DNA of 64,000 nucleotides. Origin: JABDJX01 sp039942715 (lineage in GTDB: Bacteria > Pseudomonadota > Alphaproteobacteria > Rhodobacterales > Rhodobacteraceae). Numbering within the stretch: the first letter of the stretch is position 1; each line of letters opens with the position of its first letter. The stretch covers positions 248,001 to 312,000 of the forward strand of contig JBDVBY010000006.1 of NCBI GenBank assembly GCA_039942715.1, read 5' to 3'. Under the pieces are notes generated by a model. The model made no database searches, was not told the origin of the DNA, and worked only from the letters and a program-made list of their open reading frames with translations. The translations under genes and the position numbers were made by a program. Shown one piece after another: positions 1 to 8,419 of the stretch.

Positions 1-711
1 TTCCCGCACCATCTGGCTCACGTAAACACCAAATAACTGGTTCAGGCTTTCGCGCACCGAGCGCAGGTTTGACACCACGCCTTCGATTGCGTCAGCAGAA
101 ACGCCTGTTTCTTCAAGGGTTTCAAGCGCGCGGCGCATACGAACACGAGCAAAGGCATCGTCCTCATTAGAAGGATCGTCACTCCACTCCACGCCTTGTG
201 AGCGCAGTAGAGCCTGCAATTCCGCACGGCGCGCGCCCAAAAACGGACGGTGAAACCAGACGCCATGCATTTCGACCGCTTCGCGCAGGCTGGTCAGCCC
301 ATCAAGACCCGCTTTGCGCGACACCTGCATCAAGAACGTTTCGGCCAGATCATCTTTGGTATGGCCCAAAACAACGCCTTCGATGCCATTTTCAAGCGCC
401 CAATCAGCGATCAGCTGATAGCGCGCACGGCGCGCGGCATCCTGCAGGTTCCCCTCGCCGTCCCACGTGCCCCAGGTCAACGTGGTGTGTTTGACGCCAA
501 GCTCAGCGCAAAATGCCCCCACGCGTGCGGCTTCCTGTGCAGATTCTTCGCGCAACCCGTGATCAACGGTCACTGCCTCGAGGTTCTCGGGGCCTTTCCC
601 ACCGCGCTGGCCCGCCATGGCATGAAGGACGGCCATGCTGTCGCTGCCACCGGAAACGGCGACGGCGATCTTGGCATCAGGGGTCAGTTTCGGCGGTGCG
701 TTGGGCCTCAC
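1..711 (-). CDS. tilS: tRNA(Ile)-lysidine synthetase TilS (3' end outside window)
   Basis: TilS uses ATP and lysine to convert C34 of the CAU-anticodon tRNA(Ile) to lysidine, so that AUA is read as isoleucine. The ATP-pyrophosphatase P-loop SGGSDSM lies at residues 20-26, followed by VDHGLREES and GHTKDDLAETF, all usual TilS blocks. The start is a GTG whose GTGA overlaps the stop of cpoB, which points to translational coupling. The first 237 codons are present; the C-terminal part runs off the left edge of the window. The position downstream of pal-cpoB is the usual alphaproteobacterial order. Confidence 0.93.
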   Translation of the reverse strand, partial: MRPNAPPKLTPDAKIAVAVSGGSDSMAVLHAMAGQRGGKGPENLEAVTVDHGLREESAQEAARVGAFCAELGVKHTTLTWGTWDGEGNLQDAARRARYQLIADWALENGIEGVVLGHTKDDLAETFLMQVSRKAGLDGLTSLREAVEMHGVWFHRPFLGARRAELQALLRSQGVEWSDDPSNEDDAFARVRMRRALETLEETGVSADAIEGVVSNLRSVRESLNQLFGVYVSQMVRE

Positions 712-1577
712 GAACAGCCCATGGAACCGCGTGCAGCCTGCGCATCAAGCGATTGTTCTGTATTGGGAAAACGCGTTGTGACCTCACCCAGTGTAATGCA
801 CGCCTCTGACGCCTGACCCAGCCCATCTAGCGACAGGCCGAGCTTCAACAAAGCCAGCGGCGACGTCGGGCCATCCGGGGTTCCGGAATAGCTTTCCAAA
901 TAAGCGCGCGCAGCCGAGGACGTTCGCCCCAGGTTTTGCAGTGCCTCACCGCGTAGCAAATGCGCAAGACCGGATAGCGGCCCACCTTGATACGTGTCGG
1001 TAAAGCTCTGAAACTGCGTTGCGGCCTCTTCAAAGTTGCCCGCGTCAAACGCAGCCTTCGCGCGATCAAAATCCTGCCGCTCGGCAAATGCCAGCTCAAC
1101 GCCGTCAGACCCCAAGGCGCCCGCATCCAAGCCAGTGCTTGCACCACCGTCGACACTCGTTCCAACAGCCGCTCCACCCCCGGTGCTTGCCGTCTGAGGC
1201 AAAGCGCCCCCGCCGAGCGTCGGAGTTTCGCCCAATGTACCGATGTCGCAGTTGGCTTCCAGCTCACAAAGCCGAAACTCCAGATCGCCCACACGGTTGG
1301 TGCCGTCACGCACAACCGAGTCCACCCGATTCGTCACCGTTTCAGTCGCCCGAGTCAGCCGCGCCAGCTCGGACTCCATCGAATTGATCCGATCAAGCGC
1401 GTTGGTGCCCGACAGGTTCACATTCGCACCGCCCGTCGTCGACAGCTCGCGCTTTAGCTTTTGAACCTCGACAAACAACACCGTCAGCTCTTGCCGGATA
1501 TCCGCCAATGTGGCCGCCCGATCCTGGGCCGCCACCGGCGTTGTGAAAAGAAGTGCAGCGATCAAGAATACACGCAT
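708..1577 (-). CDS. cpoB: Tol-Pal system protein CpoB (YbgF)
   Basis: CpoB is a periplasmic protein that in E. coli links peptidoglycan synthesis by PBP1B to Tol-driven outer membrane constriction. The protein of 289 residues has a signal peptide (MRVFLIAALL to AQ near residue 18), a helical probable coiled-coil stretch at about 20-90, a Gly/Ala/Ser/Thr-rich linker, and C-terminal TPR units from about 165 to the end. The ATG at 1577 is chosen because a GAAGGGG ribosome-binding site precedes it and the signal peptide begins there. It lies 13 bases after pal and overlaps tilS by four bases, so the three are probably one transcript. Confidence 0.9.
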   Translation of the reverse strand: MRVFLIAALLFTTPVAAQDRAATLADIRQELTVLFVEVQKLKRELSTTGGANVNLSGTNALDRINSMESELARLTRATETVTNRVDSVVRDGTNRVGDLEFRLCELEANCDIGTLGETPTLGGGALPQTASTGGGAAVGTSVDGGASTGLDAGALGSDGVELAFAERQDFDRAKAAFDAGNFEEAATQFQSFTDTYQGGPLSGLAHLLRGEALQNLGRTSSAARAYLESYSGTPDGPTSPLALLKLGLSLDGLGQASEACITLGEVTTRFPNTEQSLDAQAARGSMGCS

Positions 1578-1590
1578 CGGGAAGCCCCTT

Positions 1591-2097
1591 CTAGATGCCG
1601 GCACCTGCGGTGATCACAGTCACCGCGCGGCGGTTTTGCATGTAGCAGCTTTCAACCGAACAAATCTCGATGGGACGCTCTTTGCCGTAAGAGATTGTTT
1701 GCAACCGGTTGGGTGCAACACCGCGTGAAATCAAATAGTTCTGCACCGCAGACGCACGACGCGCCCCAAGTGCCAAGTTATAATCACTGGTCCCCTGCTC
1801 ATCCGCATGACCTTCGATCAGCGCCGAATAAGCCGTGTTCTGAAGCAACCAATCAGCTTGGCCATCCAAAGTGGCCTGTCCCGATGGAGAGACGGTCGAC
1901 GTATCCACAGCGAACAACACGCGGTCGCCAATTGTTGCGTTAAAATACGCAGGCGACGTCGGATCATTCACCGATCCCGCCAAGCCACCGTTTGCTCCTG
2001 CGCCGTCACCTGATCCTGCGCCAAAGCGGTCCGCATTGGTACAGGCGCCCAAAAGCGCTAGCGTCGCAAGCATTGCTGCCGTCTTCATAATTGTCAT
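1591..2097 (-). CDS. pal: Peptidoglycan-associated lipoprotein Pal
   Basis: Pal is an outer membrane lipoprotein that binds peptidoglycan and TolB. The lipobox LLGAC puts the acylated cysteine at residue 19; a short glycine-rich linker follows, then an OmpA-like domain from about residue 55 to the end with the conserved GHADEQGTSDYN and ALGARRASAVQNYL blocks. The ATG at 2097 is preferred over an in-frame GTG three codons upstream because AGGTGA lies just before it. Pal is separated from tolB by two plus-strand genes, so it needs its own promoter in 2098-2238. Length (168 residues) is normal. Confidence 0.94.
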   Translation of the reverse strand: MTIMKTAAMLATLALLGACTNADRFGAGSGDGAGANGGLAGSVNDPTSPAYFNATIGDRVLFAVDTSTVSPSGQATLDGQADWLLQNTAYSALIEGHADEQGTSDYNLALGARRASAVQNYLISRGVAPNRLQTISYGKERPIEICSVESCYMQNRRAVTVITAGAGI

Positions 2098-2238
2098 TTC
2101 GCTCACCTGATTTTTTTAAGGTTTTGTCTGCTCGTTGCGATCAGTTTAACATTCGTTTGCAGCAATGAAAACGGGCCGATTTGACGCCCTACACCCGCGG
2201 GCGAAGTCACGCCAATCGCGCTTGAAACGGAGGATCCG

Positions 2239-3009
2239 ATGACCGGCGATCACGTTGCAATTAACAAAGCCCATTGGGATGGTATGGCCGAAGATTGGAT
2301 CGCCTTGGGTGAAGAGCTTTGGGCGCTTGAGGTGCCGCGTTGGGGGATTTGGAAAACTCCGGATGAGCGCGCGCCACTTTTGCCCGACGACATGACAGGC
2401 ATAGACGCAGTCGAGCTTGGGTGCGGCACCGGATATGTCTCTGGCTGGATGGCGCGGCGCGGTGCCACCGTAACAGGGATAGATGTTTCACCCCGTCAGT
2501 TGGAAACTGCGAAACGGCTGGCAAAACAACACGATGCGCACGTGACCTTCATCGAAGGAGATGCCGAAGAAACCGGCCTGCCCGACGCTGCTTTTGATTT
2601 CGCTGTGTCAGAATACGGCGCAGCCATCTGGTGCGATCCAGAAGTTTGGCTGCGCGAAGCTCATCGCCTTTTGCGCCCGAGCGGGCGGCTCGCGTTTTTG
2701 GGCAGCCACCCTTTAATCATGCTCGCAACCCCGCTAAACGGCGCTGCCTGCGATTTCACCCTTCACCGCCCGTACCGCGATATGGACAGCTTTGATTGGT
2801 CTGACGCCGAAGCAGACCCGGGTGGGTTGGAATTTAACCGCAGTTTTGAAGGATGGGTCACGCTTTTCAAGGACATCGGCTTTCAGGTCACTGACTATCG
2901 AGAGCTTTACGCCAGCGACACAGAGACTATGAATTTCCCGCACGTCAGCGCGGATTGGGCACGCCGCTACCCGTCAGAACAGGTGTGGTGGCTGCAAAAA
3001 ACGCCCTAA
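2239..3009 (+). CDS. Class I SAM-dependent methyltransferase
   Basis: A 256-residue methyltransferase of the methyltransferase-11/UbiE-like type. The SAM-binding glycine motif ELGCGTGYVSGW is at about residues 59-70, an acidic residue ending strand beta 2 follows in VTGIDVSPRQL, and LRPSGRLAF is the usual motif-III region. The substrate cannot be told. A GGAGGA-like sequence precedes the ATG. The gene is divergent from pal and, with the next gene, forms a plus-strand pair inside the tol-pal region, so it is probably not part of Tol function. Confidence 0.8.
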   Translation: MTGDHVAINKAHWDGMAEDWIALGEELWALEVPRWGIWKTPDERAPLLPDDMTGIDAVELGCGTGYVSGWMARRGATVTGIDVSPRQLETAKRLAKQHDAHVTFIEGDAEETGLPDAAFDFAVSEYGAAIWCDPEVWLREAHRLLRPSGRLAFLGSHPLIMLATPLNGAACDFTLHRPYRDMDSFDWSDAEADPGGLEFNRSFEGWVTLFKDIGFQVTDYRELYASDTETMNFPHVSADWARRYPSEQVWWLQKTP

Positions 3010-3093
3010 TTCAGCCATGACGTTACGGAATCGGGGGAATTGTGCCCCGCCTTTCCCAGTTTTTTAACCGGCACGCATGACTATGTAGCTCTC

Positions 3094-3438
3094 ATGCAAA
3101 TGTGTAGTGATATAAACAGTAACCGTGTAAGTGAACTGGGGGCACGTGTCCCCCTTTTCACCCTTAACGGAAAAGCGCCCGGACCGCGATTTGTGGTTGT
3201 CGGGGACGAAATCATTTTGCGCGAGGTCGCTGATCTTGCCTGGAACCTGACGCATTTGGTCGCGATCCAAGGAACCCTTGTTCTGCGGGCCTCCCAAAGC
3301 GACCTTGGCCTTGATCGCGCCAGCCACGTGCTGCGCCTTGGCGAAGACGACACCAATCCCGAAGCCGTTCTTGCGCGTATTTTGCGTCGCATGCAGGCGC
3401 GCGGGATGGTGCCAGACATCATTGCCAGAGCCGCTTAA
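3094..3438 (+). CDS. Hypothetical protein, about 114 residues
   Basis: I do not recognise this protein. From the ATG at 3094 it has no signal peptide or membrane segment. The middle part is hydrophobic and regular (FVVVGDEIILREVADLAWNL, HLVAIQGTLVLR), suggesting a small folded alpha/beta domain, and the C-terminus is helical and arginine-rich. A GTG at 3040 with a G-rich stretch before it is an alternative start giving 132 residues. It follows the methyltransferase on the same strand and converges with tolB, the two stops being only about 12 bases apart. Confidence 0.5.
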   Translation: MQMCSDINSNRVSELGARVPLFTLNGKAPGPRFVVVGDEIILREVADLAWNLTHLVAIQGTLVLRASQSDLGLDRASHVLRLGEDDTNPEAVLARILRRMQARGMVPDIIARAA

Positions 3439-3449
3439 GCCACTGCCGC

Positions 3450-4772
3450 TTAAGGAAGTAACGGAGACCACGCCGGATCAGACGCCGCCGTGGATGTCGA
3501 CACGCGTTTCAGATTGCGCCCTGAAATGTCGACGCTGAACAGCGCAGGCTCCCCCTCGGCGCCTGCGCTTTCGCGTGTAAACATCAACACCCGCCCGTTT
3601 GGTGCCCATGTCGGACCTTCATCTAGGAAAGACGCCGTCAAAAGCCGCTCGTTGCTGCCATCCGTGCGCATCACGCCAATATGAAAGCGTCCTGCATTCT
3701 GCTTGGTAAAGGCGATGAAATCCCCCCGCGGTGACCAAACGGGCGTCCCATAACGCCCTTGTCCAAAGCTGATCCGCGTCGGCTCGCCCCCATTCACGCT
3801 CATAATATAAAGCTGCTGGCTGCCCGAGCGGTCGCTTTCAAACACGATCTGATCGCCGTTGGGTGAAAACGACGGCGCGGTTTCGATAGACGGTGCATTG
3901 GTCAGCCGGACGCGGTTATTGCTGCCTAGATCAAGACGATAGAGGTCAGTGTTGCCACCGCTGCTTTCCGAGTAAACCACCGTTTGACCATTGGGCGCGT
4001 AGCGCGGCGCAAAGCTCATCGAGGCGGTATCAAGGCCCAATGCGCGTTTGGAAGCAGAGCCAACAGAGAGTTCGTAAATTTGCGGAAAGCCGCTTTCATA
4101 GCTGGTAAAAAGCACGCGGTCTCCAGTTGGCGAAAAGCGTGGAGAGAGCACGATGGAGTTGTTGTCAGACAAGTACTGAACATTCGCCCCGTCGTAATCC
4201 ATGATTGCCAGTCGTTTCGCGCGAGCGTTCTTTGGCCCGGTTTCTTCAACGTAAACCACACGACTGTCGAAATACCCTTCTTCACCCGTGATCCGCGAAT
4301 AGACCTGATCAGCCACCTTATGCGCCACGCGCCGCCATGAGCCTGTGCTACCCGCAAACTGCAAACCGTCGCCCAAAGGCGCGCCCGTGAAGATGTCGTA
4401 AAGGCGGAACTTCACCACCAGTTGATTATCCGTCGTCAGCGTCACCGCCCCGGTGATCAGCGCCTCGGCATTGATCGCTTTCCAGTCGGCATAGGCCACA
4501 TCGCCGCCAAAGCTAGTGATCTGGCTGATGTAAGCATCGCGCGGCAAGTCCCGGAACAGGCCTGTGCCAGTCAGATCAGAAGCAACAACATTGGTGATCT
4601 GTTGTGCGTAATCCGCTGCTGCTGGCGTTTCTGCGATAAAGGGGGCCACCGCGATTGGCACAGGTTCGATCACGCCTTCGGTGATTTCAATCCGTAAAGG
4701 ACCGGAACGGTCTTGCGCCGTTGCTGGCAGCGTCATCATCGCGCCAAGGGCAATCGCCAAAAATACTCTCAT
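3450..4772 (-). CDS. tolB: Tol-Pal system beta-propeller protein TolB
   Basis: TolB is the periplasmic partner of Pal in the Tol-Pal complex. The 440-residue protein starts with a signal peptide (MRVFLAIALGAMMTLPATAQ), has the N-terminal domain to about residue 160, then a six-bladed propeller made of repeated units of the SFSPNGDQIVFESDRSG kind. The length matches the family. Its ATG overlaps the tolA stop by four bases (ATGA), so it is translationally coupled. It is the last gene of the ybgC-tolQRAB run, since the next two genes lie on the other strand. Confidence 0.96.
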   Translation of the reverse strand: MRVFLAIALGAMMTLPATAQDRSGPLRIEITEGVIEPVPIAVAPFIAETPAAADYAQQITNVVASDLTGTGLFRDLPRDAYISQITSFGGDVAYADWKAINAEALITGAVTLTTDNQLVVKFRLYDIFTGAPLGDGLQFAGSTGSWRRVAHKVADQVYSRITGEEGYFDSRVVYVEETGPKNARAKRLAIMDYDGANVQYLSDNNSIVLSPRFSPTGDRVLFTSYESGFPQIYELSVGSASKRALGLDTASMSFAPRYAPNGQTVVYSESSGGNTDLYRLDLGSNNRVRLTNAPSIETAPSFSPNGDQIVFESDRSGSQQLYIMSVNGGEPTRISFGQGRYGTPVWSPRGDFIAFTKQNAGRFHIGVMRTDGSNERLLTASFLDEGPTWAPNGRVLMFTRESAGAEGEPALFSVDISGRNLKRVSTSTAASDPAWSPLLP

Positions 4773-5878
4773 CGGAACTGCATCCCTTCGGGGTTAAACG
4801 TCATTTCGATATCGCGCCATTCGTCGTATTTTTCCACCGGAAGAGGGAAACCCCGCACACCACAGCGGATAATTGCCCGGCGCGCGGCTTCAAACGCCTG
4901 TTGTTGCCCACTTTGCGAGCCTCCGGACGAGGACACAAGCTTGATCGAGCCTGAAATCGGCTTGCCCGATTGCTCCATCTCAACGCCAACGACAACCGTT
5001 GTGCCAAGTGCGTCGGTCGACAGGCTGCCCACGTTCCAACAACTGCTCACCGCGACACGCAGCGCTTCTTTCTCGCCACCTGTCAAAGGAGGGCCGCGCC
5101 GTACAGGTGCTTCCGTTTCGGCGGGTTGATCATTGGCTTCAGCCACAGCATCGGCAATCGCATCCGCCTGTTCATCGCGCGGCGTTTCTTGCTCCGGTTC
5201 CGGATCAGGCTCTGCCACACGCACAGGACGCGAAGGCCTTGCACGCGGACGCATCGAACTGGCAGGCGCGTAGTTTTGCTGTTCTTCGGCCTCTGTCACT
5301 GTGCGGTCGCTCGCCGCCTCTGGTGCTTCGGCCACTTCGGGCTCAACTTGCTCATCTGGTAAAGCATCAGGATCAGGCGTCGTTTCCTGCACCACTTCTG
5401 GCGCGGTCTCGACATCAGGCAAAGGCGCCACTTGCGGCACGGGTGCGACACGCGGCGCAGGCGCAGCAAGCTGATCAGGTACCACAGTTGTGCCATCCAA
5501 ATCCGAAGGTGCCGCTGGAACAGGCGGCGCTGTATCGACAACAACCGCTTCAGTCGGCGGCTCTGGCACTTCAACGTCCAGCGCATCCGGCGGCTCGGGA
5601 ATCTCAACAGGCTCCGGCTCAGAAATCGCAGGTGCGGCGTCTTCTTGCGGGGCTTCGGGGGCAGCATCCTCGGACGGAGCCGCAACCTCTGGCGCATCGG
5701 TCTCCGCCTCAGGCGAGGCACCTGGCAAAACCAAAGCCGCAAAATCGGCCTCGGAGATCACCGACACCTCAGACACGCTCACTTCGGGGATCCGATCAGA
5801 CGGAAACCATCCGCCAAACAGCACAAACCCGATGAGAACCGCGTGCCCTGCGCCAGAGATGACATACCCGGTGCGCAT
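4769..5878 (-). CDS. tolA: Tol-Pal system protein TolA
   Basis: TolA spans the periplasm and passes force from TolQR to Pal and TolB. The 369 residues show the family layout: an N-terminal membrane anchor (about residues 6-24, AGHAVLIGFVLFGGWF), a long low-complexity stretch at about 40-275 rich in Pro, Glu, Ala and Asp, and a compact C-terminal domain from about 275 (GEKEALRVAVSSCWNVG). The middle region is proline- and acid-rich rather than the Lys/Ala helix of E. coli, as is common in Rhodobacteraceae. It lies seven bases after tolR and overlaps tolB by four. Confidence 0.9.
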   Translation of the reverse strand: MRTGYVISGAGHAVLIGFVLFGGWFPSDRIPEVSVSEVSVISEADFAALVLPGASPEAETDAPEVAAPSEDAAPEAPQEDAAPAISEPEPVEIPEPPDALDVEVPEPPTEAVVVDTAPPVPAAPSDLDGTTVVPDQLAAPAPRVAPVPQVAPLPDVETAPEVVQETTPDPDALPDEQVEPEVAEAPEAASDRTVTEAEEQQNYAPASSMRPRARPSRPVRVAEPDPEPEQETPRDEQADAIADAVAEANDQPAETEAPVRRGPPLTGGEKEALRVAVSSCWNVGSLSTDALGTTVVVGVEMEQSGKPISGSIKLVSSSGGSQSGQQQAFEAARRAIIRCGVRGFPLPVEKYDEWRDIEMTFNPEGMQFR

Positions 5879-5885
5879 GTCACAC

Positions 5886-6359
5886 TCAGTTTTCGACAGC
5901 GCCGTTAAGCGCGGGCCCGCCGGTATCAGTCACCAAACCAATGTCGGTAATGCCCGCCGCATTCAGTGCACCCATGATCGTGACCACACGCGCATAAGGA
6001 ATGGCCCCATCAGCACGCAAAAACACCTTGGCCGAGTCTCGTTCGCTCAAAATCGCCTGAAGGCGCGGCACAATCTGATCGTCCGTCACCTCGGTCGTTT
6101 GGATCATCGTGATGCCATCCGCCGTCAGCGTTACCGCCAGCGGCTCTTCCTGCTCGCTCGGCAAGGATGGTGCGGCGGTCTTGGGTAATTCCACCGGAAC
6201 CCCAACCGTCTGTAACGGAGCAGCCACCATAAAGATGATCAACAACACCATCATCACATCAACAAAAGGTGTCACATTGATCTCAGACATTGGCTTGGCG
6301 CGCCGACGCCGTCTGCGCCGCCCCTGCCCGCCACCGCTGTCCAGCGTCCCCGCGCCCAT
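5886..6359 (-). CDS. tolR: Tol-Pal system protein TolR (ExbD family)
   Basis: TolR is the inner membrane ExbD-type subunit that with TolQ forms the proton-driven motor. A basic N-terminus (RRRRRRRAK) precedes a single membrane helix at about 32-50. It contains the family motif INVTPFVDVMMVLL, with Asp34 the proton-binding residue. The periplasmic domain continues to residue 157. Start and tolQ stop share one base (TGATG), typical of coupled translation. Confidence 0.95.
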   Translation of the reverse strand: MGAGTLDSGGGQGRRRRRRRAKPMSEINVTPFVDVMMVLLIIFMVAAPLQTVGVPVELPKTAAPSLPSEQEEPLAVTLTADGITMIQTTEVTDDQIVPRLQAILSERDSAKVFLRADGAIPYARVVTIMGALNAAGITDIGLVTDTGGPALNGAVEN

Positions 6360-7057
6360 CAGGCAGCGTCCAGCTGGCGAGACAGAATCGTGGCAAACTC
6401 ATCAGAAAAGCTTTCGTAATTCGAGATGATCCGATCACTGTCCGACGAAAGTTTGTTATAGAAAATAACCGCTGGGATCGCCGCCAACAAACCCAGACCC
6501 GTCGCCAAAAGCGCCTCGGCAATGCCCGGCGCCACAACAGCCAAGTTGGTGCTTTGCTGCTGCCCAATCTCGATAAACGCGTTCATAATTCCGATCACCG
6601 TACCGAAAAGCCCGATAAACGGCGCGGTCGAGCCAATCGTCGCCAGCAAAGGCAAGCCTTTCTCCAGCTCCTCAGCTTCTTTCTGAATCGCCACATCCAT
6701 CGAGCGATCAATCCGCATATGCGCGCCACCAATTGTGCGCCCATCTTGCTTATGAGAGCGCCGCCACTCAGTCATCCCGGCGACGAATATCCGCTCTGAG
6801 CGCCCGGTGGGTTCCCCACCAATACTGTCATAAAGCGCGTCCAGCGGCTCACCCGACCAAAACGCCTCTTCAAAGCGCGCGCTGTCTTTGCGCGCGCGGG
6901 CGTATTGGCGATGTTTGTTATAAATCGTGGCCCAGCCCCAAAAGGACGCCACCACCAGCATGATCATCACGATTTTGACGGTCAGCGTTGCTTTAAAAAA
7001 CAGCGCCCACACCGAGAAATCGACCTCTTGCGCAAGCGCCAAGGTTTCCGTTTCCAT
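6359..7057 (-). CDS. tolQ: Tol-Pal system protein TolQ (MotA/TolQ/ExbB family)
   Basis: TolQ is the multi-spanning inner membrane motor subunit of Tol-Pal. The 232 residues contain three hydrophobic helices (about 27-46, 138-160 and 175-197) and the ExbB/TolQ signature GSTAPFIGLFGTVIGIMNAF. It is the first gene of the tight tolQ-tolR-tolA-tolB run and lies 118 bases from ybgC. Family assignment is secure; choice of TolQ over ExbB rests on the neighbours. Confidence 0.96.
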   Translation of the reverse strand: METETLALAQEVDFSVWALFFKATLTVKIVMIMLVVASFWGWATIYNKHRQYARARKDSARFEEAFWSGEPLDALYDSIGGEPTGRSERIFVAGMTEWRRSHKQDGRTIGGAHMRIDRSMDVAIQKEAEELEKGLPLLATIGSTAPFIGLFGTVIGIMNAFIEIGQQQSTNLAVVAPGIAEALLATGLGLLAAIPAVIFYNKLSSDSDRIISNYESFSDEFATILSRQLDAA

Positions 7058-7175
7058 AACTCTGCTCTCTCACATGACCCGTTGTTATTATTAAGTTGGG
7101 TCCCTCGTTTGTTTGAAGCTTACAAACAAGGGGAAAGAAAGCCAAGCGCGACGCAAAGGCACATGGTCGCGCTTT
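7058..7175. other. ybgC-tolQ intergenic with inverted repeat
   Basis: Non-coding gap between ybgC and tolQ. It holds a 7-base inverted repeat at 7109-7129 (TTGTTTG, seven-base loop, CAAACAA) centred on AAGCTT. On the minus strand the sequence after the repeat is not a clear T-run, so an intrinsic terminator is unlikely. It may be an mRNA-processing or regulatory hairpin in front of tolQ. Confidence 0.4.
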
Positions 7176-7565
7176 TCAGCTTAAGCTTTGGCGAACATCC
7201 GCTGGAAGCCGTGCAGGCGTGCCATCACGGCTCAACGCGATTAGCGTAACACTTGAGGCAAACAGCACATCGTCTCCGCGTATCACATCCTGGCCAAGCA
7301 CAATTCGTGCGCCCGTCTCTTTGATCAAGCGTGTTTGAACCTGCACGACATCATCAAACTTTGCCGGGGCATGATAGTCCGCCTCAACGCGACGCACGGC
7401 AAAAACGATCCCCTGCTCATCGCGCAGTTTGGTCTGATCCAAGCCGATACTCCGCACCCACTCGCTGCGCGCCCGTTCGATAAATTTCAGGTAGTTCGCG
7501 TAATAGACGATCCCTGCAAGATCGGTGTCTTCATAGTAAATGCGCAGATCAAACGTGTGAAACAT
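7176..7565 (-). CDS. ybgC: Tol-Pal-associated acyl-CoA thioesterase YbgC
   Basis: A single hot-dog-fold thioesterase acting on acyl-CoA or acyl-ACP thioesters near the inner membrane. The active-site block YYEDTDLAGIVYYANYLKFIERAR carries Asp15 of the YbgC/4HBT type. The ATG at 7565 gives 129 residues and matches the usual short N-terminus before the strand RIYYEDTD; an in-frame GTG nine codons upstream is less likely. It heads the tol gene group, as in most Proteobacteria. Confidence 0.92.
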   Translation of the reverse strand: MFHTFDLRIYYEDTDLAGIVYYANYLKFIERARSEWVRSIGLDQTKLRDEQGIVFAVRRVEADYHAPAKFDDVVQVQTRLIKETGARIVLGQDVIRGDDVLFASSVTLIALSRDGTPARLPADVRQSLS

Positions 7566-7827
7566 ATGCGGACACTGCCCGACGGATTGCACCGCGTCCA
7601 GTGTTGCAAAACATGACGATCAAATCGACAAACCAAAAAACGCCTCATGTGCAAATAACTGCGCTCGCGCGCTTTTCTGCTTTCCCGCGTCAAACAGCAG
7701 GCAATAACCTGCCGAATTTTGTGTCGTTAACACATCGCCCCTTAATATTCACAAACTTCCCATTGTCGGGCGATTTGTCGTTTATAAAACTGTCGCCAAC
7801 CGGGGTCTTCTATTATGGAGAGAACTT

Positions 7828-8403
7828 ATGAAGTACGCATTTGCTTGCCTGGCACTTGTTTTCGCGCTGCCCGCTCAGGCCACAACCTATACATTTGATC
7901 TGCTCTTTCAAAGCGACAACGTCTTCGAGCTTCAAAGCGGGTTTGACACCTGTGTCATCAATGAAGCCTGTTACCCGGATGATTTTCGTCTGCCTGACGG
8001 GTTCTTTGCCGACCTTGCTCCGGGCGAGCGCACCACGGCCACAGTCGATCTTGATGCTGGAACAGCCAGGATCGCTGATTGGGATGTAGCCGGCTCACTG
8101 TTCCCGGATGCGGGGTCGTTGGCTTACTTCTTTTCAAACGCGCCGATAGGATCAACCGTATTCACCAATGATACCGTGGCAGTCTTGAGCGAAGGCCCAG
8201 TCGGCTACAACGCTGGTGGATTTTGTTATTCAAACACGCCGGCCGCAGGTTTGCCAAATGGTTTCTGCGGGTTTTATGGCTACGAGGCCAATTTCGAAGT
8301 TTTGGGCGTGACCGAAGTACCGCTACCTGCAGCATCATTGATGCTGGTGTCGGCCATTGGCATTCTCGGAGCGGCACGCAGAAAGCGTGCACGCAAGACC
8401 TAA
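7828..8403 (+). CDS. VPLPA-CTERM surface-sorted exported protein
   Basis: A 191-residue exported protein with a signal peptide (about residues 1-19, ending PAQA) and a tripartite C-terminal sorting tail: VPLPA at about 164, a hydrophobic segment, then the basic end RRKRARKT. Such tails are known substrates of exosortases (the VPLPA class is handled by XrtD-type enzymes), which cleave the tail and release or anchor the protein. The body has four or more cysteines and is rich in Asp, Gly and Thr, with no catalytic motif I recognise. The gene stands alone, with about 220 bases of upstream DNA; no exosortase is in the window. Confidence 0.82.
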   Translation: MKYAFACLALVFALPAQATTYTFDLLFQSDNVFELQSGFDTCVINEACYPDDFRLPDGFFADLAPGERTTATVDLDAGTARIADWDVAGSLFPDAGSLAYFFSNAPIGSTVFTNDTVAVLSEGPVGYNAGGFCYSNTPAAGLPNGFCGFYGYEANFEVLGVTEVPLPAASLMLVSAIGILGAARRKRARKT

Positions 8404-8419
8404 ACGAAAAGCCGGACGA

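Noticed and set aside
4999..5835. Plus-strand open frame of 278 codons opposite tolA
   Set aside because: Product is repetitive and basic, arising from the low-complexity tolA sequence read backwards.
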